64,000 nt of DNA from Niebla homalea (Eukaryota; Ascomycota; Lecanoromycetes; Lecanorales; Ramalinaceae), in contig JAHGAU010000015.1 of assembly GCA_019925105.1 (NCBI GenBank), forward strand, positions 372,001-436,000, in the 5' to 3' direction. A program made the translations under genes and the position numbers. Below, piece after piece: positions 11,559 to 23,755 of the stretch. Within the stretch, counting starts at the first letter, position 1, and each line of letters begins with the position of its first letter. The notes beneath the pieces are model-generated. The model was not told where the DNA came from, made no database searches, and saw only the letters and a program-made list of their open reading frames with translations.

Positions 11559-13446
11559 CTACGCATTCGCCTGAGAACCTTCTCCATGCCATAGATCCTT
11601 CCAGAATTGCCTGAATCCATACTGCGGTTTCTTCTCGTCGTACACGGCAACCTTCTTGTTGGAGAAGCGCTCTAAGACGCCACCGGGTCGATGGCCGACA
11701 ACCTCCACCCGAATCTTCTCTGGCCTGCGTGCCCTTTCTCGGATCTCTTCAGGCAGCTGAGGAGCCACATCAGCAAAACAAGATTTCAGCTCACGTTCGA
11801 GTGAGAAGTATGGCTTTTTGGCCAAGTCAGGTGCCTGTAGATTGTAGGTGCGCGTCAGGCTATTGAGGTTCGAGATGGAGAGGGCATGGTAGCTTCTTTC
11901 GATGCCCTCCCATGCGTCGTCACGAAAGACTCCCACCTTGGCGTCAGGTTTAGCCGCCGCCTCCATGGCATTAGTGTCAGCTTTGGCAACATGGCTATCG
12001 GTCGACGGTTCAGAAGTCATATCTGGGGCATCGGTCGCCAGGTCCTCTCGCACTGCAATTCTCGTTCCCTGATCATCTACAGCAGACGACATTTCTGTCA
12101 TCGTCACCTGGGACAGTCTGCCCTCGGAGTCGATTTCGCTGATTGCCTCCATTTTGGCCCGCTTTGGGTTTTTGGCTACTTCAGCTGCAGCGTAGGCTTC
12201 GGCGCGCTGGACCTGCTCCTCAAGCGACCCGCCACGACTAGCTATCACACGTGCCGCATGCCTCTTCCAGTCTGATCTCAGACGACTGCGGAACACGTTG
12301 GCCGTCTTCACCAATTCTTGCTGCTTCTCGATCCAAGGTGGGACAATATCCTGTTTCTGTATGATCTTGTTCATGAAATACTCTGTCGTGTCCAAGAACG
12401 GACTACTGGCGTTGTGATCTTTCTCAACATTTTTGCCTTTTCCTCGAACAATGTTTTTGAATTGTCCACGCGCAATGGCATCTTCAATCTAAGTGAATTG
12501 CGGAGTCAGTAACTAGTCTTCAGGTACGGAACCCTTGAGACGTGGACAAGATCGGGTGAAATGTAGAGTCAGCGTTGCTTGATATGATGTAACCTTCCTA
12601 GAATATCGATGGAATTGGAAGAGATGTCTCTAGAGTCTGCTTACCCGTTCATTGGCGAGTGCCGCGAGGCCTTGCACGGACGCGGGCATCGGTCGGGCAG
12701 CTGCTGTGAAGCGTTCTTTCAACTGTTTGCGTAGCTGCTCCCTTTCCTTCTCGGATAGATTCGGGTCCTGGCTCAGGGCGTATACAGACGTCCTGTCTCT
12801 TGCATTCGCAAGCTGCTGACCTCGAGACTTTTTAACGGCTTTCTTCATTCGCATATCGACGGTGTTGGACGGCTTAGGCGTCTTTGGAGCGTTACCACGT
12901 AGAGGTTTGTGGGCATCATTCAACATGCGAAGTGCTGAATCGGATACAGGTTCCTGACCTGTCCACGGTTGCGCGTTTGCATTCATCTGGGTGCCTTTAC
13001 CGGCGCTAGACTTCTGAAGGTCAGAAGGAGGGTAGGCCGGCTCTAATGGAAGTAGTTACAGGCATGTTGACGCGCGCGAAAGCGGCGGCATTCTCGCTTT
13101 TGAATGAACTGTCTTTGATTCTGGCCTCAAGCTGTCTCTTCAATTCTTCTGAGAAGCCTGCCTCTTCGACCGCCTTTCTTGCTCCACGGCCTCCTTGCTC
13201 AATAGCCTCTTCGGTCATTTGAGCTAGTTGTTCGGACATGCGCCCCTTCTGATCTTCAAAATCCGTTTTGCCATCCTCATTGTGATGCCTCGACGATCCC
13301 TCTGGCGCTGCAGCTTGCGCCTGCTGTGGCAAGTTCTTGGATGTGATGAAGGATCTACTGCCTTGACCTAGCAAGGCATGACTTGCTGAAAGCCGTCGGA
13401 GACAGCTCGAGCAGACATAGGAAGATCTTTCTCGGCCAACAAGCAT
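11559..13446 (-). CDS. DnaJC28-type DUF1992 protein, probably mitochondrial
   Basis: The DnaJC28 conserved domain (DUF1992) is found in mitochondrial and Golgi-linked proteins of unclear function. Three exons, 13446-13060, 13013-12645 and 12488-11559, give 561 residues; introns are 46 bases (GTAACT...TTCAG), 156 bases and all phase 0. The domain begins at the exon 2/3 junction, NER joined to IEDAIARGQFKNIVRGKGK, and includes the PPWIEKQQEL segment. A C-terminal block (RVEVVGHRPGGVLERFSNKK) is conserved in fungal members as far as I recall. The N-terminus MLVGRERSSYVCSSCLRRLS is basic, Ser/Cys-rich and free of acidic residues after Glu6, consistent with mitochondrial import (inference). The open frame extends to 13518 but starts there at TTG; ATG 13446 is in frame. 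Confidence 0.9.
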
Positions 13447-13802
13447 GGGCGAAGGAACGACTACCACCGACGAATATGAGGAATATAATATCGGGTATCG
13501 TATGAAGGTTCGAATCAAATGTCTCCCTTATCGATAAGGAACCTCCGAGGAACGGCCGAACATTGTTCCTCTCATCATGCCAAAAGCTCGATGCTCGATT
13601 TCGGAGCCCTTGTTTTACAGCCCACATTTTGGGAGGAGTCTTTCGATTTTTACTTAAGACATTGCTGCTACTACAATGGTGGATTGGCTTCCTATCATCA
13701 GTGGGCTCTGACAGCACGCCACCAAGCATACCGCTTAAGCCTTCAGCTTTGTAGCAACGCCCCCACGCTCCTCACCTCCTCCTGTTGATCGCACTGGCAA
13801 CG

Positions 13803-16142
13803 ATGAGGACCTTTGGAGGGACCACGATGACGGAACCATCTGGCCCATCTAACAGACGCCAGCCGGTCCGTCAAACACGAACCAATCCCTCTAGAGCCTC
13901 CACCAGTGCTACACTTGCCCTCAATCCCACTGGGGATCCCCCTGGCGGCGCAAACGAGGAAGCTCCTGGATTCTATCCCGCAATCACCCATTTCACGGAT
14001 GCGATCACGGCCTTACCAAAAGAGTTGATCAGACACTTTCAGATGCTCAAAGAGGTCGACGCCAAGGTGTACGGACCTGAAGAGAATCTGAGCCGCTTGC
14101 TGAGCGCGGGTTTGAAAGCACCAGTGCCAAAACAGGTTGATCCCACCATTGAAACAGGTATGTCTTATATGGACTGCAAGCCATTTTCTTGCTTGGTGAA
14201 AGAAAAGAATAACCTTGACAAATCACCCCCAGAGCCACTCCCAGCACCAGAGAATCCAGAGTACAAACACCCGCGTTTCGCTCGTCGAGCCCACTTCTTG
14301 GATGTGCGCCGCGAACTTGCTGGGCTCCTCATGACCCTCGACGAAAAGAATCATGTGATGAATACTGCACATGATGCGCTTGAAAAACAATTGAAGCGCT
14401 GCCAAAGTTCCTTTCTGCATATTGAAGATGAGATCAGTGAGGAAGCAAGATTGGGGAGTATGACGCATTGGGCCTACAATTCGGAAAAGCCTACCGAAAA
14501 GAAAGGCATGATGGCTGGCGAACGCACAAGGAGGGCTGCAAATCATGCAGCGGCGGTTGAAATCGATGCATCGGCCTTGCGCAGCGAATCACGCCGAGAA
14601 GCGGTACCCTCACGCAAGAGTCGGCTTCAAAATCTGGTCGATTCGGACTTCGACGAAAGTCGCACATACGGCGGCAAGAAGGCGCCAAATGGCACCAAGA
14701 GTAGGAAGGTCCCAGATGGCTTGGGTATATCCAACCTATCGGTTCCCAATAACAAGAGGAGGAAAGTTGAGCAGCCACCCGCTGGGGGGTTTCCAATGGG
14801 TCGCTCAATGTCGTCCGTCTACGCTTCTGGGGTGCGCGGCTCCTCTCCCGCGATAGACAGCAAGAAGAAAGCCCGGGGAGGTGCGGTAGCCACGAGCAAT
14901 GGCAAAAGAAGGCGCGTTCTCCCCCTGGGCTGGTTCATTCATTTGACTGACACAGCATACAGAGCCAATGGCAACACACCTAGCCTAAACTCACCATCTG
15001 CCTCCTCCCCTGTCATTGGAACATTCCCTCCTTCCAAAGACCACAGTGGCCGGTCCCCTGCCCTATCTACAGCTCAACGCAATATCTCCTCCCGTACCCA
15101 GCAGAATCTCACTCAACCACGTCCCACGCAGCTCTCACGCAATCGCTCCTCCTCCTCCACCACCAACAGCCATCGCCGTGCCCCCGCCTCGAACAGCAAT
15201 GGAATCACCAATAATCATACCGCCCTTGCCAACCACTCGTCCACCTCTCTCGACAAACTCTCCACCCTCACCGGGAAATCCACCGGCGATGTCCGCACCA
15301 CCATGCGCGAATCCCTCAACGCCAAAGGCGAACACATGGTCGAAGACACCTCCATCGGCAACGACGGTTCCACCGACATGCGAGGCGCTCTCGTCGTCGG
15401 GGCTGCCGAGCCCAAAGAGAATGGAACCGCAACCTCCCACAACAGCAACAGTACCAGCAACAGCCGCACCACACGTCCCGACCGTCCTCCTTCAATCTCT
15501 CTCTCAACCCGCGGCAATGGTCACAACACCACCAACACCACCACCACCAAATCCAAAACCGCTACCCCTGTCACCGCAACATTCAACCCCACCGACAACA
15601 GCAACAAGGATCAGCAACGCCCCTCCCGCCCCCCACGCAGCGGCATCGACCTCCCCGCCAAACGCTCCCACAAGAAGGGCGCAGGGATTCAAGCGCAGCT
15701 CGCCGCCGCCGCCGCCGCTGCTGCAAAAGGTGGCACGAAAGGCGGTGGCGACGCAGCAGCCGACATTGATGATGACGATGATAAGATGGACGGGGTGGAA
15801 GTAGGAGGGGATGAGGAGAGAGGGGAAGGAGATGTTAGCGGTGAGGGAGGGGAGGAGCCGCGGTATTGTTACTGCGGGGATGTGAGTTATGGGGAGATGG
15901 TCGGGTGCGATGCGGATGATTGTTCGAGGGAGTGGTTCCACTTGAGCTGTGTGGGGTTGAGTCGGGCGCCGGCGAAGACGGGTGAGTTTTTTCCCTGATC
16001 TCGTCTTCCTTTTTTTTCTTCTTCTTCCGTCCTGTTCACGGTGTGAATGTCCCCCAGGGGAATGGGCAAAAGAGGCTAATGGATGCTTTGTACAGCGAAA
16101 TGGTATTGTGACGAGTGTAAAGAAAATCTGAGGCGGCGGTGA
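13803..16142 (+). CDS. ING-family PHD-finger chromatin reader
   Basis: ING proteins read H3K4me3 in histone acetyltransferase or deacetylase complexes (Yng1/Yng2/Pho23). Exons 13803-14157, 14233-15981 and 16096-16142 give 716 residues. The ING N-terminal domain is visible ([20 protein letters not shown], then [17 protein letters not shown]). The PHD finger is C-terminal: [26 protein letters not shown], completed by the last exon as [15 protein letters not shown]. The middle 350 residues are low-complexity Ser/Thr/Asn/Pro. The first intron (75 bases, GTATGT...CCAG) is a multiple of three and stop-free, so it reads through. The last intron is 114 bases with a GTGAGT donor. The long frame opens at TTG 13785; ATG 13803 or 13827 is the start. 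Convergent with erg27, 312 bases apart. Which ING complex it serves cannot be told; the length is well above the yeast proteins. Confidence 0.92.
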
Positions 16143-16454
16143 CATTGCGACGACGAACAATAACAATAACACAAACAACAGCATAGAGAACTGGGGATGG
16201 GCGGCTCCTTCGGCTGACAGAACGAAGGCTCACGAATCATTTGCATATCGCCGCATGAACTGTAAGATGAAGGGGATCTTTTGGTTGTGGGAACCGGAGA
16301 AGAAAATCTTGACTTTTTGTTTTCTGGACTGCCCAATCTGCGTGTGTTTTTGTTTCGCCCATTCTTGATAACTAGCTTCACCATGGCTTTTGCCTTCCCA
16401 TTCCAATCAAAGAAAAACCTCGAGGATTTCGCCCAATACCAAAACCCCCCGCTC

Positions 16455-17984
16455 TCATTCCTCTGCTCTGACTTGACCCTCCCAAAATACCCGCAACTCC
16501 TCCATCTCCTTCCAAACCCCCCTCCCCGTTTCTTCGAAGCGCTCCCTCGCCTCCTCATGATCTACACCTTCCCACCCCCCGACTCCCGTCCGCCTGACCC
16601 TTTCCCTACCCCACCTATCAACCCCGCTCCCCCACTTCCCCTTCTCCATCCCGCCCGAAGCCGTCTCGACCTCCACGTCCTCAATCTCCTCCGCAGTAGC
16701 GAGAGCGAGCCAGACGGGTGCTTTCGCGCCGGTGTAAGGGTCAACGGTATGCCAGGGCGAACCGAGCAGGCGAGCGAGGTAGAACGCGAGAGCCATGAGG
16801 TAAGTGAGGGGGAAGACGAGGGGGACGAAGGAGGTCGCGCAGATGCCCGGGTGGGTGAGGTGGAGGCGTGGATGGGAAGGTGTACGATGGGGCATCAGGG
16901 GACTGGTAGGCTGCTGGGTGTTGTCGGCAAGGCGTATGCCACCACCACTACCACCACCTTTCTCGCTGTCACTGTCCGAGGTGGTGGTGGTGACGTTGTC
17001 AAGGAGTTGTATCTTAGGCGCCGGGGGCTCAGCGGACGCGGCGGCGGAGAAAGCTGGAGTGGTCGAAGAAGAGAGGAAACGCGTCACGAACGGTCGCGTC
17101 GAGGGTGACTCGCTCGTCAGCACCAATAGATCCGTCAAGCGTTTGCTGGACTCGTAGGCCTGTGCCGTCTTCAACCCCTGTATGTCCCCTGGATCGAACG
17201 CCTCAGGCACGGCTTCGAGACTTGAGACGAAGATGATGCGACCTGGATCGGAACCCGCAGGTGTGGATGTCAGAAGAGGGACCAGGTCGTGGGCGAGGAT
17301 GTAGTGGCCGAAGACGTTGGAGGTGAAGACGAGGCCCAAGTCCGGCAGCTTCCCGGGCTCCCCCCCTTCTTCCTCCTCATGCGGGTCGTAGGGTGAGTGG
17401 GCAGCGGCGGTTGCTTGTGGGGCAGTTAAAGTGCCAATGTCGCAGATCTTGTAGGGCGTGGCGCAGGTAGTCGCATTCACGAAATCCGTGAGCATACTCC
17501 ATATCGCCTTTGACCAGTCAATCCCAGTAACGTTGCCGAAGCCAGCATTGCAGATGATGCTATCAAGATGGGGCATGGAGCCATTGAGAAGCTTCGTAGT
17601 AAGAGCGCGGACAGAGCGTAATGAGGTCAAGTCGAGGTTCTCAGGCTGGATGGTGATGCGGGTTGAGAGCGGCGCTTCATAGGGTTTAGATTTGGCCTTG
17701 CAGTGCCGTTGCAGGCGCGAGACGGTGTCAGCTGACTTCCGGGCATCGCGAGTGGTTATAATGAGGGTGAGAGATTCGAATTGGGGTCGTGTGGCGATGA
17801 ATTCGTCGATTAGGCGTTGGCAGATGGCGAAACCGAGGCCGCTGGAGGGAGGGAAGGTTCAATTGATGGATCAAGGATCGACGCAGTTGTATCCGTACCT
17901 GTTGGCGCCGGTCACCAGAATGTTTGTACGCTGCTCATCATCGTGAGGATGGAGCTCACTTGGCTCGGAGAGCGATTGGCGCAT
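16455..17984 (-). CDS. erg27: 3-keto-steroid reductase (C-4 sterol demethylation), Erg27
   Basis: NADPH-dependent reductase of the C-4 demethylation complex in ergosterol synthesis, acting at the ER; in moulds it is the target of fenhexamid (known of the family). Exon 1 17984-17899 and exon 2 17841-16455 join in phase 2 through a 57-base intron, restoring the cofactor motif TGANSGLGFAI. Also visible: NAGFGN and the catalytic Y-x3-K in AYESSKRLTDLL. A hydrophobic stretch (FVPLVFPLTYLMALAFYLAR) near residue 370 could anchor it in the membrane. 490 residues, longer than the yeast enzyme but usual for filamentous fungi. An inserted Ser/Gly-rich loop lies before the hydrophobic stretch. Starting ATG is 17984 (MRQSLSEPSEL); without exon 1 the glycine motif would be missing. 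Confidence 0.93.
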
Positions 17985-18612
17985 CGTTGGGAGGAGATCT
18001 GGAACATTTTTGTGACGTCGAAGCATCATGTTTTCCGAATGCGGTCGTTAGGCTTGGCATTCGATGTCTCAGCCTTATGGGATTGCGGGTCAGGACAACA
18101 ACCATTTTCCGATATATTCCAACATTCCTCACTCGCCACCTGAGATGCCTTCAACAATGTAGCAAGTCTCTCACTTGACAGCAGCCACGGCTTCAAGAGC
18201 TTATCATCTGCCGTAATGGTGTGCCGATAGCTACTCGCCATTGCTTGGCTCGAATTCATGCATTGTACAGCTTCCAGATCATGTGGGTTTTGGAGGCAAA
18301 ATGATCCTCAATCTTGCCAATGTAGGACTCGTATTCTCCAAAATGCTCAATCGATTGATGTCATTGTGTCCGTCATCGTCCTTTCTGTGGGTGCTGCGAG
18401 CGCTCTTTACCGCATGCGTCCAATGTTGGGGAACGTTTTGTTTGGCATCTCAGTTTCCAGATATTCCTTTGTTGTCGAAGCTTCGTTCAATATGATGATG
18501 TTCACTCAATGCACCTATCTCTCTGTCTGGTTTCTTTTGGATTGAAGACTACCCTTCCAGATACGACTAATGGGATACGTATTTTGTGGGAAGTTTTTAG
18601 CGTTACAATCAT
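17985..18612. other. Intergenic between erg27 and CFEM membrane gene
   Basis: Divergent promoter region. I looked for a signal-peptide exon for the CFEM gene here and could not join one with confidence. Confidence 0.5.
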
Positions 18613-20204
18613 ATGGCGCAGCAAGGTGATGCCATCTTGGACGGTTTACCAGACTGTGTGGTAGGTACCATACTCCGTTTTCCGAAGCAGGTTCTGTCGG
18701 TCTGACTCCATCGAACCCAGCAAAACTGTATCCAATCCACTTCCACGAATGCTACAGACTGCGAGGAGACAGATATTCGATGCTTGTGCAATCATGAGGA
18801 CTATGGAGATCAATTAGCTTGTTGTGTATCGAATGGTTGTAGCGCCGCCGATCAGAAAAGTATGTCAGAGTCTCAGGAAGAATCTCAAGCCTGGATGTTG
18901 AGCTGATTGCCCCAGCTGGTCTGGCTAGATACTCTGGGATTTGCAAATCAGTGGACGTGACAATCCCAGACTTCGTCTCCTGTGGAGCAAATTACACCTC
19001 TGCTCTCCACCAAGCTTTAGCCAGTGCCAGCTCCATGTCGGCGAAGTCTCCAACCACAGCCGCAGCAGGTACAGGCACTTCGACCGTTGCCAGCCTCGAG
19101 CCCGGCGTGCAATTTCCTAATACATCGACCATCATTTCTTCATACACGGGGAAATCTATATTCACAGGCTCTTGTACTGTACCCCAATTCGCTCTCATCA
19201 CCCAGGGCGTGGGTGGAATGTTCTTGGAGTACCCCTTGGTGGGATGCTCGAATCTCTTTCCAGACTGCTGTCCATTTGACATTCGGATCGGTGGCCAACT
19301 AAAAGTTTGCCCCGCCGACTACCACACCATCAGTAAAACAGGTTGTTGCCCCTCGTAAGCCTCATACCTCTATGCTTCCTCCATCACCACGGAGATCCAG
19401 CTGACCACCCCCAGCGGCTACACCCTCCACACCTCCGAAATCGCCGGTGCAACCCCCTGCGTCACCACCCCTGTCCTCCCCCTCGTGCCCCCGGACGCAA
19501 CCTCCAACCCCGAAGTCTCCGTGATCAACACCCAACTCTTCTCCGTCCAATACACCGTCATCCCCTCCCACCCCGGCTCCTCCTTCCCCACCGGCGCCAT
19601 CGCCGGCGTCGCCGTCGGCGCCTTCGTCATCCTCGCCCTGGCGCTGGGAGCCTTAACCCTCTTCATCCGGCGCCGCCGGCAACGCAACCGGGAAGCCCTC
19701 GAGCGCGAACGGATGCACGAGCAATCGACCATGCGCGCCATCGAAGCCGCCGACGGCACCATCACCCGAGGCTATCACCCCAACAACAACAACAACCACA
19801 ACCACTCACAGCAACAACTCTCCGAACTCCCGTCCCCACAGTCCGCACCCCACAGCGCCACATTCCCCGGCAGCGGCGTCGAGAACGGATCCCTGTGGTC
19901 CTCCCAGCGGGGGATCCCGCCCGTGCCGGAATTGAAACCGTCCTCCCCCGTGCCGCCGCGGGAGTTGGAGGGGGACACCTACATCCACGAGCACCACCCG
20001 GCGCACAAGCCGGATAACGATAGCGAAGGCTTCAAGGAGGCGAGTAATAGCAGCGAGGTCAGCCCGCAGACCCCCTTCAACGGGGATGCGTTCAGTGGGA
20101 GCGCGTTGGGCGCCGCGGGCGCGGGGGGTGGCATGGATGAGGATGAGGAGTTCGGGGTCGAGAGTCCGGTGTTGGGGAGGAGGGGGTCGATGGGGGAGGA
20201 GTGA
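18613..20204 (+). CDS. CFEM-domain single-pass membrane protein
   Basis: CFEM domains are fungal-specific eight-cysteine modules of surface proteins, some binding haem or acting in host sensing. Four exons, 18613-18660, 18721-18859, 18916-19354 and 19415-20204, join in phase to 471 residues. The CFEM core is made only after splicing: LPDCVQNCIQ, then DCEETDIRCLCN, LACCVSNGC and YSGICKS. A second Cys-rich ectodomain follows (LFPDCCPFDI, CPADY, GCCPSGYTLHTSEI). Then one membrane span (AIAGVAVGAFVILALALGAL), a basic stop-transfer RRRRQRNRE and a 170-residue Pro/Ser/Asn-rich cytoplasmic tail. The third intron (60 bases, GTAAGC, branch CTGAC) removes an in-frame TAA. At ATG 18613 there is no signal peptide, so an upstream exon may be missing. 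Function unknown; the layout resembles a surface receptor or wall sensor. Confidence 0.8.
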
Positions 20205-20895
20205 AAAGGTTGGTGGGAGGGGGGGAGGGAGGGGTGAAAGAGGGGCAGAATGGAGGCCGGCCCGGCAGTGGGGAAGCGGTTCTAGGGATATTGTCACATT
20301 CAGGAGCGATTGCAGTGCGGATGGTAGAAGCTTGTGTGGGTGTGGGTGCTGGGAAGCTCTTGTGGCTGCTCTGTGGAGAGGGGTGTGGCCAAGAGGGAGA
20401 GAGCTTGTGAGGCTAGCAGTCACGAAATAATATGATACTACCGGCTAATAGAACACTTTCTCCTACGAAATAGCCTGTGAATCTCACCATCGCAGGAAGA
20501 GGTCGAGGTGTAGACGGTGACTTCGATGGTAGTGATAGTGATCGCTCCTTAAGAATCGAGCATCGATGATCGAGCAATCATGGCGTAGCATGTCAGCAAT
20601 GGTAGATGGTGCTGCAAAGTACGAATTCAAATTATGATCGCTAACAAGCGCGAATACCATGGCTCCAATCTGCGAGCCGCTTGATTCATTAAAAAGCCAG
20701 GAACAGGGGAGTGGTAACTCCCAACGGGCTAATCTTCCACAGCAATGCAAGTCTCACACATTTACCGTGTTCGACATTCGTGTCAATCATCATAGCCGCT
20801 ACAGACCCTCGTCACGCCGTGCATCTTGTAAGATCGGGGTCGCACTACCGCTGTCTTGCAAGCCCCTGCTTCGCCTATTTCAAAAATTCGCGCCA
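20205..20895. other. Convergent 3' intergenic region
   Basis: G-rich just after the CFEM gene (20205-20420), otherwise unremarkable. Nothing else recognised. Confidence 0.6.
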
Positions 20896-23755
20896 TCAGC
20901 TTCTTATCCCTGAGTGCGCAAAGATGGGCGGAAGGGGGGATTTTTTGGGGGTTGGGGGGGGACAACGCACCTTCATCTGCTCAATCCGCGCCTTCAACTG
21001 ACTGGTCACCTCCGCCGCACGCTTCCAGTTCTCCACGGGTTTGCCTTGCTCATCAACTTCCCCAGATCCCCCACCACCAGGGCGTGAACCATCGCTCGTG
21101 GCGCCCTTTCTGCCACCGCCATTGACGCCGTCAAGCTCCCCACGCTCAGAATTCTCCTTCTCCTCGCTGGGAGACCCGAGGCCGCCCGACCAACCCCTCC
21201 GTAAAGGGGCAGGTCGTGAGGCATCATGACGGTCTAAGTCCATGGCGCCGGTGGACGAGATCGACTTGTCGCGATAGATACCGCTAGGGTCATCATCGGC
21301 TCCCGACCCTCTCATGCGCAAACCTCCTGCGTCGACGTTGCCACCACTGCTGACACCTCCATTCGAACTGCCTAATGGGCTCTGGCGGCCCCCAGTCCCC
21401 CGAACACTCCGGCTCAGTTCCCTCTTCAAGCGTTCGTTCTCCCTCTGCAAACGAGCAACGCCTTGCTCTGCAGCCTCGGCATCACTGCGCGCCCGTACCA
21501 GCTGCGTTTCTTTGGCTTTGATGCTAAGGACATCGCGAGTGTGATCTTCAATGAGCTGGGCATTACTGTGCTGAAGCTCATGAATCTGCGATGTAAGCTT
21601 CTGAGTAGTGGAACGGAGGTCGGAGATTGTAGCCTGGAATTCGACATGGGAGGAGCGTAGAGCGGCTAACTCAGCTAGGTCGGCATCGGATAGCGAGGGT
21701 TGTTGTGGGACAGCATTACGTGGAGGGGAAGAGAGAGTTGATGTGGAGGGTTTGCCTAGCGGTCGCCCTGCTAGACCCCGGTTCATGGGTTTTTGGCTCG
21801 TGGTAGGGGCAGCGGCGGCTTGGTCGTCCTCTGAATGAGGCGTGATGGTGCGGCGAGGGGAGGTGAGTTTGGGCGCAGGGCCGGCACCATGGAGCTTCGA
21901 TTTGGGAGCAGTGAGACCGGAGGTCTTTGGGAGGGTACCAAGTTTAGAGGAAATGCCACGACCGGCGGGCTTAGACGGACCGGGGGAAGAAGTGGAGGAG
22001 GCAACTTTGGATGATTGAGGAGTGGTAGGGCGTTTGGTTGGAGGTTTGAGGCCTGGAGCAGTTTTCTTCGTAGCTGCGGGTCGCTTCTGCGCTGCTGGGG
22101 TTGCTTTTGGAGCTGCTGCCGGTTTTGGCTTGTCCTTGGCTTTGACGACAGCGGCATCGTGGAACTCTTTGATCTTGTCTTTGCGGATGTTGTCAATAGA
22201 TTCCATGTAGGGGGCCATTGCTCTTTCGCCCATGATTTTCATGAGCGTACCAAGCACTTCTGCGCCACCATTCCGAGTTGCTTCCGTGGATTCGGTGAGG
22301 AGTTTCGTCGCTACACCCGCTATGGATTTGGTTTCCTCCTTTGATGGAGCGTCGCGGGTAGTACGAAGACTGCGTATGAGCAGTTTGAGGGTTTCGGCCT
22401 TGACTTGCGGATTCTTGTGCTTGAGGAACTCCAATATGTCATCCAGACACTCGGACAGACTTGTTGAAGCCAAGATAGCATCCAAAGCCTGACCTAGAGG
22501 GTCTGCAAGTTTCTTGTCCTTGAGCCTTTCGAGGACCGGTGCCATTACTCTGCCTCTGTACTTGGCAAAGCTCCGCTGCAGGCCTTTAGCCAAGCACTCA
22601 ATGCAATTCGCTGCAGTTGTGACACATTGAACATTAGCATCTTTCATCGTCTTTGCCAGTAGCCCCATGATCTCATCAAAATGCCCGTCTTTGATACGAG
22701 GAGTGTTGGCGGCGGCATGAAGCGCGTCGAGCGCATCCTTCCGATCTTTCCATTTTGATGATGCCATACTCTCGCTAAAATCTGCTGGGGCTTTGCCGAT
22801 GACATCGACAGGCTCTGCCAGGTCGAAAGCCCCTACCTCTTCCACATCCTCCTCAACACCCTCCTCTTCGGCAGCAATCCCCTCGTCTTCCGCAGCAGCT
22901 GCCTTCGCAGCCGCAGCTTGCTGAGACCTCTGCAACCGATCTTGTTTTGGCGCTGGCTGTGCCTTGACCCCCTCGAACAACTTCTCTAGATCTTGCTGCT
23001 GCACGGGTTTCAATTCATCCCAGAACAATGGCTTCATGGCTTCTCTCAGCCATCTGTAGAGTTCCTCGGCCAGTTTCGACGCTTCGGCCCTTACATTCTT
23101 GTCTGCGTGTGCAAACATCTTGGGCAAAGACTTCAAGGCCGGCTTCGGCTCGACGATCTTCACCCCGTATGCATGGTACAGCGCGGTGAGCGCTGCTAGC
23201 GTAGAGGCCACAATCTTGGGGAGCTTGTTGGATAGACCTGCTAGTACGTCGTCGAGAATTGGATCGGCTTTATCGAGTTCGACGTATAGGAGGATGGCTT
23301 CCAACGAGCTCTGCTTGGTGGCTGCCTTGGCTGATGGAAGGCCTTTCTCGATAAGAGGTGTCATTGTGGCATTACGCGATCTATCGTTGTATCAGTCTGA
23401 TCAGCCTGCAATACATTCTGAGTGGCGATGTGCCTTACCTCGTACACGCAGGTACTCCACCATACTTCAAGAAAGAGCATAGCGCATTCACTCCGTCCTG
23501 CTGAGCGGCAACGTTGGAATCTAGTACTGCGCCCTTCCACAGGCCTGGATCCATGATGAATTGTTTGAAGATTGGATCTGATTCATCGGGGGTGATCTCG
23601 AACGCTTTGGCCGCGTCCTCGTAGCCATTCTTCCTCACTTTCCAGTTCTAATGATCATTTAGCACATGTATGCAGGCAAGGGAGATGTGAGATACCTTGT
23701 GTGCGAATCTATCGGAGAATGGAAGGGAAGAGAAATCTTCCTCCTCCTCCGCCAT
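20896..23755 (-). CDS. XMAP215/Stu2-family TOG microtubule polymerase (AlpA-like)
   Basis: Adds tubulin at microtubule plus ends and works at spindle pole bodies (Stu2, Alp14, A. nidulans AlpA). Exons 23755-23696 (MAEEEEDFSSLPFSDRFAHK), 23647-23439 and 23380 onward, with introns of 48 and 58 bases, give two TOG-type HEAT arrays: roughly residues 1-240 (starts NWKVRKNGYEDAAKAF) and 290-520 (SSKWKDRKDALDALHAAANT). A basic Ser/Pro/Lys-rich linker follows and then a coiled coil (about 640-720). The 3' end is uncertain: a GTGCGT donor at 20970 may leave a six-base terminal exon (GGA TAA, 20909-20904), or the frame reads on to a stop at 20896. About 895-915 residues, as in moulds. The long open frame begins at an internal Met, so the two N-terminal exons are needed for a complete TOG1. 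Confidence 0.93.

Noticed and set aside
13785..13802. Extended N-terminus of the ING protein from 13785
   Set aside because: The codon at 13785 is TTG; the first ATG is 13803.
14914..14960. Possible 47-base intron in the ING gene (CTGACACAG acceptor)
   Set aside because: Weak GTTCTC donor, and its removal would break a frame that is open on both sides.
15016..15804. 262-residue Pro-rich frame on the plus strand
   Set aside because: Shadow of the low-complexity middle of the ING gene in another frame.
19352..19360. In-frame TAA suggesting that the CFEM membrane gene is a pseudogene
   Set aside because: A 60-base intron with GTAAGC donor, CTGAC branch and CCCCAG acceptor removes it and restores CCPSGY.
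19343..20423. Long Arg/Pro/His-rich frames on both strands
   Set aside because: Shadows of the CFEM membrane protein, whose spliced frame contains the membrane span.
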